Source: Bacteroidota bacterium
Lineage (GTDB): Bacteria; Bacteroidota; Bacteroidia; Chitinophagales; Chitinophagaceae
NCBI GenBank assembly: GCA_021824855.1
Contig: JAKAJX010000123.1
Coordinates: 1 to 18,114 of the forward strand
DNA length: 18,114 nt
Direction: 5' to 3'
The notes beneath the pieces were generated by a model. The model did no database searches. It saw only the letters and a program-made list of their open reading frames with translations, and was not told where the DNA came from. Position 1 is the first letter of the stretch, and each line of letters starts with the position of its first letter. Shown here piece after piece: positions 1-6,992 of this stretch. A program made the translations under genes and the position numbers.

Positions 1-147
1 AATTTATTTACCCCTAATGGTATTTCTGTTACCGATGGGCCTTATATTGATATTGCCGATCCTGTTGCAAAACATTTTAAATTTCATTATGTAGTATTTA
101 CAGGAGCATCTTATCGTTACTTAATTGATGAATATACTCATCAATAA
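1..147 (+). CDS. C-terminal end of an unrecognised protein (5' end outside window)
   Basis: An open frame runs from base 1 to a TAA at 145-147 and gives the last 48 residues of a protein. It begins NLFTPNGISVTDGP and ends LIDEYTHQ. The coding character is convincing: there are no stops, codon use is like the neighbours, and a strong terminator follows about 20 bases downstream. I do not recognise the family from this fragment, and the start lies outside the window. The segment is soluble-looking and rich in aromatic residues, with no membrane span. No function is proposed. Confidence 0.7.
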   Translation, partial: NLFTPNGISVTDGPYIDIADPVAKHFKFHYVVFTGASYRYLIDEYTHQ

Positions 148-166
148 TTATTCTAACAATTTGTGT

Positions 167-197
167 AAAAGCTACTCATCCCGAGTAGCTTTTTTTT
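167..197 (+). terminator. Rho-independent terminator after the first partial gene
   Basis: An 11-bp perfect stem is formed by AAAAGCTACTC (167-177) and GAGTAGCTTTT (183-193). It has a 5-base loop and continues into a run of eight T. It lies 20 bases after the TAA of the partial gene and insulates the downstream promoter at 241. Confidence 0.9.
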
Positions 198-240
198 AAT
201 AATTATTTATCCTATTTTCAAGCACTATTTTTTACAGTTA

Positions 241-248
241 TAAGTTTG
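241..248 (+). promoter_or_regulatory. Bacteroidota -7 promoter element TAAGTTTG
   Basis: TAAGTTTG matches the Bacteroidota -7 consensus TAnnTTTG exactly. It sits just after a terminator and only six bases before the ATG at 255. No clear -33 TTG is visible at the expected distance. If the transcript starts a few bases after the element, the mRNA would be leaderless or nearly so. Confidence 0.55.
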
Positions 249-254
249 TTTATT

Positions 255-1391
255 ATGAGAAATAAGCATTTATTATTACAGTTTATTTTGTTGATGGTGG
301 TTATGGCAGTTAAATCGCAAAGCAATTCTTCTGCTCAAAAATTTATGCTAACTGGATTTGTAAAAAATGAAAAAGGTGAACAAATTGCTTTTGCCTCAAT
401 TGGTTTAAAGCATAATCAGTTGGTAGGAACCATGGCAGATAGTACCGGTTTTTTTAGTATTAGTACGTTGCCGGGCAGCGAATTAATTGTAAGCAGAGTT
501 GGATATATTACTAAAAGAGTAAAGGTGGAAAAGAATAACAATATTACCGTAGTGTTACAGCCCGAATCGAGTGTATTAAAAGAAGTATCTGTGCAAAATA
601 CGCTGCATGAATTAGAGGTGTACAATGAAACAAGTAGTATTAATAACGAAATAATTGCATCTACTTTGCAAAATTTTGTTTCTTCTCAAAATATGAGTTT
701 TGGTTCGGGATTTATTGAGAGCGCCGGACAATCGAGTAGTTTAGGAAATACGCATTCTGCCGGAAGCGATATTGGTGCAGGAAGGTTTAATAAAGGTGTA
801 TTTCTTCCCATATTTAAATTACCGCCAGAAACAGTTGGCAGTAGATTTATTTTGAAGAATTGGGCAGAAGGAATAGTTGTAGATAGTAGCAATAGTATTA
901 TCAATAATGCAATGTATAAATACAATTATGATAAAGTGTCAAAATCGTTAGTGATGACTATGGATAGCAGGCAAATGACAATTGTAGATAACCAACAACT
1001 CAATGGTTTTGCACTTCATTCCGATGAAGGAAATTATATTTTTATTAAAATACCAATGATTAGTAAACATGCATTTTTACAACAACTGGCATTTAGTACT
1101 CAAAAATATCGCCTGTATAAACTAATTAAAACGCGTTACGAGAAAGCCAATTATACAAGTAATGGTCTTATAGAATCGGGGAAGGATTATAACGAGTACA
1201 CTGATGAGTTTACTTATTTTTTAATTTTTCCGGGTGGAAAAGAATTTAGAGTAGTAGAGTTAAAAAGAAAATTAATTAAAAATATTTTCTATCAAGAAGC
1301 AGATAAAGTTAAAAAATACTTTTCCAATCATAATGACCAATTTATAAATGAATCCTTTTTAATTGGATTGGTTGAATTTCTCAATCAATAA
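255..1391 (+). CDS. Secreted CarboxypepD_reg-like domain protein
   Basis: A 378-residue protein is read from the ATG at 255. An in-frame TTG at 246 lies inside the -7 promoter element and is rejected as the start. Residues 1-22 form a typical signal peptide (MRNKH, then a hydrophobic stretch to about 19, then KSQS). Residues about 30-113 form a CarboxypepD_reg-like beta-sandwich, shown by G..VKNEKGE.IAFASIGL, then GTMADSTGFFSIS, and ending VLKEVSV. This is the module common at the N-terminus of Bacteroidota outer-membrane and surface proteins. The remaining 265 residues carry no family I can name with certainty. They include GSRFILKNWAEGIVVDSS and an FPGGKEF segment, and loosely resemble Bacteroidota exported proteins of unknown role. 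There is no TonB-dependent barrel and no sorting domain. Export to the periplasm or outer membrane is inferred; function is unknown. Confidence 0.8.
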   Translation: MRNKHLLLQFILLMVVMAVKSQSNSSAQKFMLTGFVKNEKGEQIAFASIGLKHNQLVGTMADSTGFFSISTLPGSELIVSRVGYITKRVKVEKNNNITVVLQPESSVLKEVSVQNTLHELEVYNETSSINNEIIASTLQNFVSSQNMSFGSGFIESAGQSSSLGNTHSAGSDIGAGRFNKGVFLPIFKLPPETVGSRFILKNWAEGIVVDSSNSIINNAMYKYNYDKVSKSLVMTMDSRQMTIVDNQQLNGFALHSDEGNYIFIKIPMISKHAFLQQLAFSTQKYRLYKLIKTRYEKANYTSNGLIESGKDYNEYTDEFTYFLIFPGGKEFRVVELKRKLIKNIFYQEADKVKKYFSNHNDQFINESFLIGLVEFLNQ

Positions 1392-1437
1392 ATTAGTCTA
1401 TTCATAACTTTCTTTTAATTTGCAGCAAATTAATCTC

Positions 1438-1746
1438 ATGCAAGATCAACAACCCAATCAATTGAATATTGAAATTAGTGAAGAAATTGCCGAAGGCTCT
1501 TATGCCAATTTAGCTATAATTACACATAGCCATGCCGAGTTTGTAATGGATTTTGTGAATGTAATGCCCGGCACGCCTAAAAGCAAAGTAAAAAGTAGAA
1601 TTATTTTTACGCCAATGCATGCCAAGCGTTTTATGAAAGCATTAATTGATAATATAGAAAAATATGAAACCATCAATGGCTCTATTAAAGATTTAGAGCA
1701 AATTGAAATTCCTATGCACTTTGGTGGCCCAACTGCTCAGGCTTAA
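1438..1746 (+). CDS. DUF3467 domain-containing protein
   Basis: A 102-residue protein is read from the ATG at 1438. An upstream in-frame TTG at 1420 falls in a promoter-like TTAATTTGC and is not used. Nearly the whole length is the DUF3467 fold: NIEISEEIAEGSYANLAIITHS (10-31), then EFVMDFVNVMPG, then a basic VKSRIIFTP and HAKRFMKALIDNI. Homologues in Bacteroidota are small, single-domain and often encoded near rpoC; that neighbour is not in this window. The biochemical role is unknown. The gap of 46 bases after the preceding stop, with its own -7-like element, suggests separate transcription. The product is soluble and cytoplasmic, with no signal peptide. Confidence 0.85.
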   Translation: MQDQQPNQLNIEISEEIAEGSYANLAIITHSHAEFVMDFVNVMPGTPKSKVKSRIIFTPMHAKRFMKALIDNIEKYETINGSIKDLEQIEIPMHFGGPTAQA

Positions 1747-1814
1747 AATAGTACTGTTATTTTTATTAGTTGAAAGCAATAACGAATATTACCTAGAATA
1801 TTCAGTTGATGGTA

Positions 1815-2690
1815 TTAAAATAACCGAACGCCCCAAGTTCTGCTGAAAGTTTTTTTAGGAGGTAAAATATTAATTCCTTCTTTATTAATCAATTGTTGGT
1901 TTGTATCTATATTATCTGCAACACCACACCAAGGTTCAAGGCAAATAAAGTTAGCATCTTTACTACTCCATATTCCCATATAGGGGAAATTATCGAATAG
2001 CATGGTTAATCCATGTTCGGTTTTATCGCTAACAATAGAAATTCTATTTGATTGTAACGATTTGAAAATTATAGCATCGTTATAGAATAAGCTTTTAGTA
2101 AGTGGTAATTTGTTGGTATTATTTAAAAGTGGCGTAGCCTTAGTTTCAATTAATCCATTAGCCGCAAGAGGATAGTGGCCGGTTTGCTCATTTTTATTAA
2201 ACAAAAGATAATAGTCTGAAAATTCTGTTTCAGCTACTAATGGAAGTGCAAATGCAGGATGTGCACCAACCGAAAATAAAATATCCTTCTCATCTGTATT
2301 TTTTACAAAATAGCTAACCACAACTGTATTATCTAATAGTTCGTAGTAAACAAAAAATTCAAATTGAAATGGATAGTTTTTTCTTGTTGTTTCATCGGCT
2401 TCTAATAAAAAACTAATGCTTGTAGCATCTTGATATATTACTTCAAATTCCATATCTCTTGCAAATCCATGTCTGTTTAATTGATAGCTTTTTTCATTGT
2501 AGTAAAAAGTATTCTCTTTTAATCCGCCTACAATTGGAAATAAAACAGGACTTTTCTTTCCCCAAAATGCTGGATCGCCATTCCATAAATACTCTAATTG
2601 CGTTTGATTACTGTAAAGCCGCTGTAATTCGGCACCTTTACTGGCAATAACCACTGTAATTTCATCATTCGTTAAAGTGTAATTATCCAT
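1815..2690 (-). CDS. Aldose 1-epimerase family protein (LacX-like)
   Basis: A 291-residue cytoplasmic protein of the galactose-mutarotase superfamily, LacX-like branch, starting at ATG 2690. Visible family signatures are the RHGFARD segment with His74, SVGAHPAF with His144, and CLEPW with Glu252. By analogy with GalM these supply the sugar-binding and acid/base residues (catalytic His and Glu). Such enzymes interconvert alpha and beta anomers of aldoses; the exact sugar cannot be read from the sequence. Length is normal for the subfamily. The gene stands alone, diverging from the response-regulator gene across 187 bases and converging with the DUF3467 gene. A weak -7-like TTAATTGC lies shortly upstream on its strand. 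The family call is firm; the substrate is open (hexose-6-phosphate epimerase-type activity is an alternative). Confidence 0.9.
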   Translation of the reverse strand: MDNYTLTNDEITVVIASKGAELQRLYSNQTQLEYLWNGDPAFWGKKSPVLFPIVGGLKENTFYYNEKSYQLNRHGFARDMEFEVIYQDATSISFLLEADETTRKNYPFQFEFFVYYELLDNTVVVSYFVKNTDEKDILFSVGAHPAFALPLVAETEFSDYYLLFNKNEQTGHYPLAANGLIETKATPLLNNTNKLPLTKSLFYNDAIIFKSLQSNRISIVSDKTEHGLTMLFDNFPYMGIWSSKDANFICLEPWCGVADNIDTNQQLINKEGINILPPKKTFSRTWGVRLF

Positions 2691-2783
2691 ACATTTTGCA
2701 ATTAATTCTCTTGCTATTCAACAATATTTTACTTAACAAGGTAAAACGAATAGTGCATCAAACCGAAAATTCGTATAGTTTTC

Positions 2784-2814
2784 TTTAACAAAATAATTAG
2801 TTTTTAACAAAATA
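2784..2814 (+). repeat. Tandem 12-bp direct repeat upstream of response regulator
   Basis: TTTAACAAAATA occurs at 2784-2795 and again at 2803-2814, a 19-base period. It lies about 33 bases upstream of a near-consensus -7 element (2847) of the response-regulator gene. OmpR-family proteins commonly bind direct repeats, so autoregulation is possible. The motif is AT-rich and could be chance. Confidence 0.35.
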
Positions 2815-2877
2815 TTGCTTTTAATAAATATGAATTGGCATTGTTTTATCTTTATTTCACGTTAAACTCTAAACTTT

Positions 2878-3576
2878 ATGGAAGATAAAAAAAAATACAA
2901 GGTATTGCTTTGTGAAGATGATGCGAACCTTGGGATGGTTTTAAAAAATTATTTAGAACTAAATGATTACGATGTAATATTAGAACGCGATGGAAGGCTT
3001 GGTCTTGCAGCATTTCAGCGTGAGCGATTTGATATTTGCTTATTAGATGTAATGATGCCTCATGTAGATGGTTTTACATTAGCTGAAGAGATACGTGATG
3101 TAGATCCTGATATTCCCTTATTTTTCTTAAGTGCCAAAACCATGAAGGAAGATATTATTCAGGGATATAAATTGGGTGCCGACGATTATATTACAAAGCC
3201 TTTTGATAGTGAAGTTTTATTACTTAAAATAAAAGCAATTTTAAAGCGTAACGAAGAGGAAAATAGGATAAGTGAAAATATTGAATTTGATTTAGGCGTG
3301 TATCATTTTAATCCCAAATTGAGGGAACTAACCCATGAGGGAAAAACACAAACTTTATCTCCCAAAGAAAACGAATTATTAAAAATGTTAGCCGAGCATA
3401 AAAATGATTTATTACCTCGGGAGCGTGCATTGAAAAAAATATGGGGTAGCGATACTTATTTTAATGGTAGAAGCATGGACGTGTATATTGCTAAGTTGAG
3501 AAAATATTTGAAAGATGATGAGCATATTGAAATAGTAAATATTCATGGAAACGGATTTAGGTTAGTGGCTTCTTAA
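2878..3576 (+). CDS. OmpR-family response regulator (orphan)
   Basis: A 232-residue two-domain regulator. The receiver domain covers residues about 7-124 and has a complete phosphorylation site: acidic pocket E13-D14-D15, phosphoacceptor D57 in LLDVMMP, switch Ser85 in LSAK, and K107 in TKPF. The C-terminal winged helix (about 134-231) is of the Trans_reg_C type, with LSPKENELLKMLAEH and RSMDVYIAKLRKYL followed by the wing NIHGNGFRL. It resembles RprY-type regulators of Bacteroidota. No histidine kinase gene is adjacent in the window, so the partner is presumably elsewhere. The ATG at 2878 is preceded at 2847 by TATCTTTA, one base off the -7 consensus. Two copies of TTTAACAAAATA lie at 2784 and 2803 and could be autoregulatory sites. 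Targets cannot be inferred. Confidence 0.93.
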   Translation: MEDKKKYKVLLCEDDANLGMVLKNYLELNDYDVILERDGRLGLAAFQRERFDICLLDVMMPHVDGFTLAEEIRDVDPDIPLFFLSAKTMKEDIIQGYKLGADDYITKPFDSEVLLLKIKAILKRNEEENRISENIEFDLGVYHFNPKLRELTHEGKTQTLSPKENELLKMLAEHKNDLLPRERALKKIWGSDTYFNGRSMDVYIAKLRKYLKDDEHIEIVNIHGNGFRLVAS

Positions 3577-3600
3577 TGAAGCAGCTACCTGTTAAGTTAA

Positions 3601-3630
3601 AAAAAACCTCCAAAATTTTGGAGGTTTTTT
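3601..3630. terminator. Bidirectional terminator between response regulator and ruvB
   Basis: This is a perfect 30-base palindrome centred at 3615/3616. The core CCTCC (3607-3611) pairs with GGAGG, with A-runs on the left and T-runs on the right. It therefore works on both strands for the convergent genes. Its last base overlaps the TAA of ruvB on the minus strand. Confidence 0.92.
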
Positions 3631-4667
3631 TAGTAGCTAAATAAATCATTTTTGGGTATAATTTTTAATTGCGTTTTTTTAAGATGCTCGTAAGCTTTAG
3701 CAGTTGCTTCTCTTCCTCTGGAGGTTCTTTGTAAAAATCCTTCCTGGATTAAAAAAGGTTCGTACACTTCTTCTAAAGTTCCCGATTCTTCTCCAACTGC
3801 AGTAGCAATGGTAGTAATGCCTACAGGGCCACCTTTAAATTTTTCGATAATAGTATATAAAATCTTATTATCCATTTCATCTAATCCATGTTCATCAACA
3901 TTCAATGCTTTTAATGCATGTTGCGTAATTCCTATATCAATAATTCCATCGTTAAGCACTTGTGCAAAATCTCTTACTCTTCTTAATAATCCGTTTGCAA
4001 TACGCGGAGTGCCTCTACTTCTTCGAGATATTTCTGAGGCAGCATCTGAGGAAATATCGCTTTTTAAAATATGCGAACTTCTTTCAATAATTTTTTTTAA
4101 AGTTTCTGCTTTATAATATTCTAATCGAGATTTAATACCAAATCGTGAAAGTAGTGGTGCAGTTAATAAGCCGCTTCGGGTAGTAGCACCAATTAAAGTA
4201 AATTGGTTTAAATTAATTTGTACGCTTCTTGCATTAGGCCCGCTATCAATCATAATATCAATTCTAAAATCTTCCATAGCAGCATATAAATATTCTTCTA
4301 CAACATTGCTTAAGCGATGAATTTCATCTATAAATAAAACATCATTTGGTTCTAAATTGGTAAGTAAGCCTGCCAGATCTCCGGGTTTCTCAATTACCGG
4401 TCCGCTTGTTTCCTTAATATTTACGCCTAATTCATTGGCAACAATTCGGCTTAATGTTGTTTTACCTAATCCGGGAGGTCCATGAAATAAAATATGATCT
4501 AACGCTTCGCCCCTAATTTTTGCAGCTTTTATAAAAATGATGAGGTTCTCAATAATTTGGTTTTGGCCACTAAAATCATTGATTACAGAAGGACGTATCG
4601 AATTCTCAAATTCTCTATCGGTTGTATTTAAATTTTCTTTGTTGTTATTTAAATTAGGATTCGGCAT
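3630..4667 (-). CDS. ruvB: Holliday junction branch migration ATPase RuvB
   Basis: A 345-residue RuvB, the AAA+ motor that drives Holliday-junction branch migration with RuvA. Visible motifs are Walker A GPPGLGKT (63-70), Walker B LFIDEIH with D114 and E115, sensor 1 GATTR (160-164), and LLSRFG with the arginine finger near R175. Further on come the [18 protein letters not shown] sensor-2 region and a C-terminal winged helix ending FLQRTSRGR. The N-terminal extension before [13 protein letters not shown] is low-complexity ([14 protein letters not shown]), which is common in the family. ruvA is not in this window; ruvC lies about 12 kb away on the other strand. A consensus -7 element, TAGTTTTG on the minus strand, sits at 4701-4708, giving a short leader. 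The stop overlaps the terminator palindrome. Confidence 0.98.
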   Translation of the reverse strand: MPNPNLNNNKENLNTTDREFENSIRPSVINDFSGQNQIIENLIIFIKAAKIRGEALDHILFHGPPGLGKTTLSRIVANELGVNIKETSGPVIEKPGDLAGLLTNLEPNDVLFIDEIHRLSNVVEEYLYAAMEDFRIDIMIDSGPNARSVQINLNQFTLIGATTRSGLLTAPLLSRFGIKSRLEYYKAETLKKIIERSSHILKSDISSDAASEISRRSRGTPRIANGLLRRVRDFAQVLNDGIIDIGITQHALKALNVDEHGLDEMDNKILYTIIEKFKGGPVGITTIATAVGEESGTLEEVYEPFLIQEGFLQRTSRGREATAKAYEHLKKTQLKIIPKNDLFSY

Positions 4668-4700
4668 AGTATTGTATTAAGCCATTAGGTAAATGTTTTT

Positions 4701-4708
4701 CAAAACTA
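4701..4708 (-). promoter_or_regulatory. ruvB -7 promoter element
   Basis: On the minus strand this reads TAGTTTTG, an exact TAnnTTTG match. It ends 33 bases before the ruvB ATG. No convincing -33 TTG at ideal spacing was found, so the call rests on the -7 match and position. Confidence 0.5.
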
Positions 4709-4792
4709 CAAAACAATTTATCAAAACTTATGCATAAGTAATTGGTTGTAGTAAGTTGAATAAGTAGAAGAGGAAAAAATTAGTAAAATTAA

Positions 4793-4808
4793 ATTTGTAT
4801 ATACAAAT
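4793..4808. promoter_or_regulatory. MarR-type operator 1 (16-bp perfect palindrome)
   Basis: ATTTGTATATACAAAT is a perfect 16-base inverted repeat. Its TTTG (4794-4797) lies 21 bases before the marR -7 element TATCTTTG, so the palindrome covers the likely -33 element. That is the right place for autorepression by steric block. The identical 16-mer recurs at 5276-5291. Confidence 0.75.
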
Positions 4809-4818
4809 AAAATGGTTT

Positions 4819-4826
4819 TATCTTTG
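4819..4826 (+). promoter_or_regulatory. marR -7 promoter element TATCTTTG
   Basis: An exact TAnnTTTG match, with a -33-like TTTG at 4794-4797 inside the operator palindrome. The ATG at 4832 begins only five bases after the element, so a leaderless marR transcript is likely. Confidence 0.7.
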
Positions 4827-4831
4827 TGTTC

Positions 4832-5260
4832 ATGAAAGCTTCCGAAAGTAAATATTCCAATTGTTTATATTTTACTGCTAATGCATTGGCTCGTAAAGTA
4901 GAGCGTATTGCAATAGATAGTTGGAAGAGTGTAAATCTTTCGCCGAGTCATGCATATTTATTAATGTTAGTAATTGAGGAGCCTGGTTTGCAACCCGGAA
5001 TATTATCAGAGCAATTGCAGCTAAAACCTAGTACCATAACACGTTTAATAGAAAAATTAGAGAAAAAAAAGTTGCTGATAAGAACCATGGATGGACGGGT
5101 AACGAATATCTATCCTACGCCATCAGGAAAAAATTTATTGCCAAAATTAAAAGAATGTTTAAAACAATTTTATCAAAATTATGTTGATGTATTAGGAAAG
5201 GAAGAAAGTGTTCGGTTGGTTAGAAGTATGCATCAGTTAATTGATAAGTTGGAGGAATAA
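4832..5260 (+). CDS. MarR-family winged-helix transcriptional regulator
   Basis: A 142-residue MarR-type regulator from the ATG at 4832. The in-frame GTG at 4826 overlaps the promoter element and is rejected. N- and C-terminal helices (about 8-33 and 103-140) form the dimer interface. The winged helix spans about 40-97: LSPSHAYLLMLV, recognition region QLQLKPSTITRLIEKLEKK, and wing with the typical D87-G88-R89. Cys11 sits in CLYFTAN, five residues before an Ala, the same spacing as the sensing cysteine in OhrR-type MarR proteins (CFLLYA). Redox sensing is therefore possible but unproven. The matching palindromes at its own promoter and before the next gene point to autoregulation and control of the downstream oxidoreductases. 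Effector unknown. Confidence 0.93.
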   Translation: MKASESKYSNCLYFTANALARKVERIAIDSWKSVNLSPSHAYLLMLVIEEPGLQPGILSEQLQLKPSTITRLIEKLEKKKLLIRTMDGRVTNIYPTPSGKNLLPKLKECLKQFYQNYVDVLGKEESVRLVRSMHQLIDKLEE

Positions 5261-5275
5261 TTTTTTTCATTAAAT

Positions 5276-5291
5276 ATTTGTATATACAAAT
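5276..5291. promoter_or_regulatory. MarR-type operator 2 (identical 16-bp palindrome)
   Basis: A second exact copy of ATTTGTATATACAAAT, 15 bases after the marR stop and 22 bases before the ATG of the next gene. No consensus -7 element follows it. It may control a weak internal promoter, or act as a second dimer site for looping or a roadblock. Confidence 0.7.
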
Positions 5292-5313
5292 TAAAAATTT
5301 AAAACTAAAATAT

Positions 5314-5961
5314 ATGAAAGTAGGAATTATTGGTTCAGGCATTGTGGGTCAGGTGTTGGCCAATGCTTTTAATGCCGAAGGGCATCAGGTTACTTTAGGT
5401 ACGCGTAATATTTCTAAAGAAGAATTGGTGGCATTTAAAAACAATCATCCAACAATTGCAATTAATAATTTTGCCGATACTGCAAAGAATGCCGATTTAA
5501 TTGTTTTGGCAGTGGCAGGTTCAGTTGTTACAGAAGCCATTCAATTAGCCGGGCATGAGCATTTTGCTCATAAAATTGTAATTGATGCAACTAATCCAAT
5601 TGCAGCTGCTCCGCCCGAAAATGGCGTATTAAAATTCTTTACCGACCTGAATGAAAGCTTGATGGAAAAAATTCAAAAAGAAGTTCCGGATGCACAGGTG
5701 GTAAAAGCATTTAGTTGTGTGGGTAATGCGTTTATGTATCAACCTTCTTTTCCGGGTGGTACACCAACTATGTTTATTGCAGGAAATAACACCGATGCTA
5801 AAAAAATTGTAACAGATATTTTAATCTCTTTTGGTTGGGAAGTGGAAGATATGGGATTAATGGAAGCGGCACGTGCTATTGAGCCTTTGTGTATTTTATG
5901 GTGTTTACCTGGCTTTACAAAAAATCAATGGACACATGCTTTTAAATTATTGAAATTATAA
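5314..5961 (+). CDS. F420-reductase-like NADP-binding oxidoreductase
   Basis: A 215-residue protein from the ATG at 5314. The frame opens further back at a TTG (5278), but that lies in the operator palindrome. The N-terminal Rossmann fold is clear: MKVGIIGSGIVGQVLA with GxGxxG at 7-12, then TLGTRN (27-32), whose Arg fits the NADPH 2'-phosphate. LIVLAV and VIDATNPI (about 88-96) follow, then KAFSCVGNAFM. This is the NADP_F420-type coenzyme-binding family (PF03807). In bacteria without F420 such proteins are presumed NADPH-dependent reductases of unknown substrate; F420 use should not be assumed. The length is normal for a stand-alone domain. It sits 53 bases after marR with a MarR-type palindrome between them, and 39 bases before an SDR gene, so it is probably co-regulated. 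Confidence 0.88.
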   Translation: MKVGIIGSGIVGQVLANAFNAEGHQVTLGTRNISKEELVAFKNNHPTIAINNFADTAKNADLIVLAVAGSVVTEAIQLAGHEHFAHKIVIDATNPIAAAPPENGVLKFFTDLNESLMEKIQKEVPDAQVVKAFSCVGNAFMYQPSFPGGTPTMFIAGNNTDAKKIVTDILISFGWEVEDMGLMEAARAIEPLCILWCLPGFTKNQWTHAFKLLKL

Positions 5962-6000
5962 TCACCAATTAGTCTATTAATTTAAAATTAAATAATAATT

Positions 6001-6738
6001 ATGTCAAAGAAAATTGCACTTATTACAGGTGCCAATAAAGGTATTGGCTTCGAAACTGCAAGGCAGTTAGGTAAAAAAAATATTACTGTTATTGTTACAG
6101 CCCGTAATGCTGATAATGGAAATAAAGCAGTAAAACAATTAAGAGAAGAAAATATTGATGCCGAATTTTTACAATTAGATGTAGATAATCCTACGCACAT
6201 ACAACAAGCCTACGATTATATTAATACTACACACGGCAAATTAGATATTTTAGTGAACAATGCGGGCATTCAAATTGAACATGCAAATTGGGGTGTTAAT
6301 ACCGCAGCAACTGTTACCGAAAAAGATTTAAGACAAACTTTCGAAACCAATTTTATTAGTGTAATTCTGTTAACTAATACATTATTACCGTTGTTAAGAA
6401 AAAGCGAAGCAGGCCGCATTGTAAATCTTAGTAGTATTTTAGGTTCACAAACTTTACACAGCGATCCAAAATCTCCTATTTATGCTTCTAAATTATTTGC
6501 GTACGATGCTTCTAAAACAGCATTAAATTCTTATACTATTCATTTAGCTGCAGCTTTAAAGGATACAAATATTAAAGTTAACTCTGCTCATCCGGGTTGG
6601 GTAAAAACCGATTTAGGTACCGATGCTGCACCTATGAATGTGGTTGATGGTGCTAAAACCTCTGTAGAATTGGCTTTATTGGGCGATGAAGGTCCATCAG
6701 GTAAATATATACATTTGGGTCAGGAACTTCCATGGTAA
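6001..6738 (+). CDS. Short-chain dehydrogenase/reductase (carbonyl-reductase type)
   Basis: A 245-residue classical SDR. Cofactor motif TGANKGIG is at 9-16, with Arg35 after the second strand (TARN) suggesting NADPH. The structural NNAG is at 86-89, catalytic Ser near 144-145 in NLSS, and the catalytic YxxxK is Y168-D-A-S-K172. A nearby Y161-A-S-K164 has the wrong spacing. The HPGW segment and VKTDLG follow (197-206). The overall pattern, including the GANKGIGFE start, resembles CBR1/menthol-dehydrogenase-like carbonyl reductases. Substrate is not predictable. The gene lies 39 bases downstream of the F420-reductase-like gene on the same strand and ends at a terminator, so marR, the Rossmann protein and this SDR may form one transcription unit. 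Confidence 0.92.
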   Translation: MSKKIALITGANKGIGFETARQLGKKNITVIVTARNADNGNKAVKQLREENIDAEFLQLDVDNPTHIQQAYDYINTTHGKLDILVNNAGIQIEHANWGVNTAATVTEKDLRQTFETNFISVILLTNTLLPLLRKSEAGRIVNLSSILGSQTLHSDPKSPIYASKLFAYDASKTALNSYTIHLAAALKDTNIKVNSAHPGWVKTDLGTDAAPMNVVDGAKTSVELALLGDEGPSGKYIHLGQELPW

Positions 6739-6742
6739 AAAT

Positions 6743-6778
6743 AAAAAATCCCATTACTTATTTAGTGGGATTTTTTTT
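6743..6778. terminator. Terminator after SDR, probably bidirectional
   Basis: The stem AAAAATCCCATTA pairs with TAGTGGGATTTTT with one G-T wobble. A-runs on the left and eight T on the right flank it. It ends just before the stop of the minus-strand small ORF at 6781, so it can serve both convergent genes. Confidence 0.85.
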
Positions 6779-6780
6779 AA

Positions 6781-6939
6781 TTACTTCTCTTGTGTTTGTT
6801 CCGTTTTTGTTAGTGCATTATATCCTTTAAAAGACCCATGCCAATTAGCCATTAGTAGTAATAAAAGTAAAACTATTACAAACGACAAGATGGCTGTACC
6901 TGTAAAGTTTATTTTTACTTCTTCTGAATTGTGTGACAT
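6781..6939 (-). CDS. Small single-span membrane protein, 52 aa, unrecognised
   Basis: A complete small gene with ATG at 6939 and TAA at 6781-6783. The 52-residue product has a polar N-terminus MSHNSEEVKINFTG, a strongly hydrophobic stretch at about residues 15-31 (AILSFVIVLLLLLLMAN), and a polar tail WHGSFKGY...TQEK. The transmembrane helix is flanked by acidic/polar and Trp/Lys residues as in genuine membrane peptides. A promoter-like TTAATTTGC lies upstream at about 6958-6966, and a terminator follows directly. It is on the same strand as leuS, 53 bases after its stop. I do not recognise a family. It could be an accessory subunit of a respiratory or transport complex, but nothing here shows that. 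Confidence 0.65.
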   Translation of the reverse strand: MSHNSEEVKINFTGTAILSFVIVLLLLLLMANWHGSFKGYNALTKTEQTQEK

Positions 6940-6992
6940 AAGTAAGCATTTTATGATGGCAAATTAATTGAAAATCTATTGCATCTTAAAAT

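Noticed and set aside
1391..1402. 12-mer AATTAGTCTATT shared with 5967-5978, upstream of the DUF3467 and SDR genes
   Set aside because: In 18 kb of AT-rich DNA several shared 12-mers are expected by chance, and it is neither palindromic nor at matching distances from the starts.
1784..1803. Hairpin GAATATT/AATATTC between the DUF3467 and epimerase genes
   Set aside because: It is a short, AT-only style stem without a T-run on either strand; not a convincing terminator.
5278..5313. Extended start of the F420-reductase-like protein
   Set aside because: The TTG start lies inside the operator palindrome; the Rossmann motif begins directly at the ATG at 5314.
6686..6967. 93-codon plus-strand ORF after the SDR gene
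   Set aside because: It overlaps the SDR end out of frame, runs through the terminator and lies opposite the better-supported 52-aa gene.
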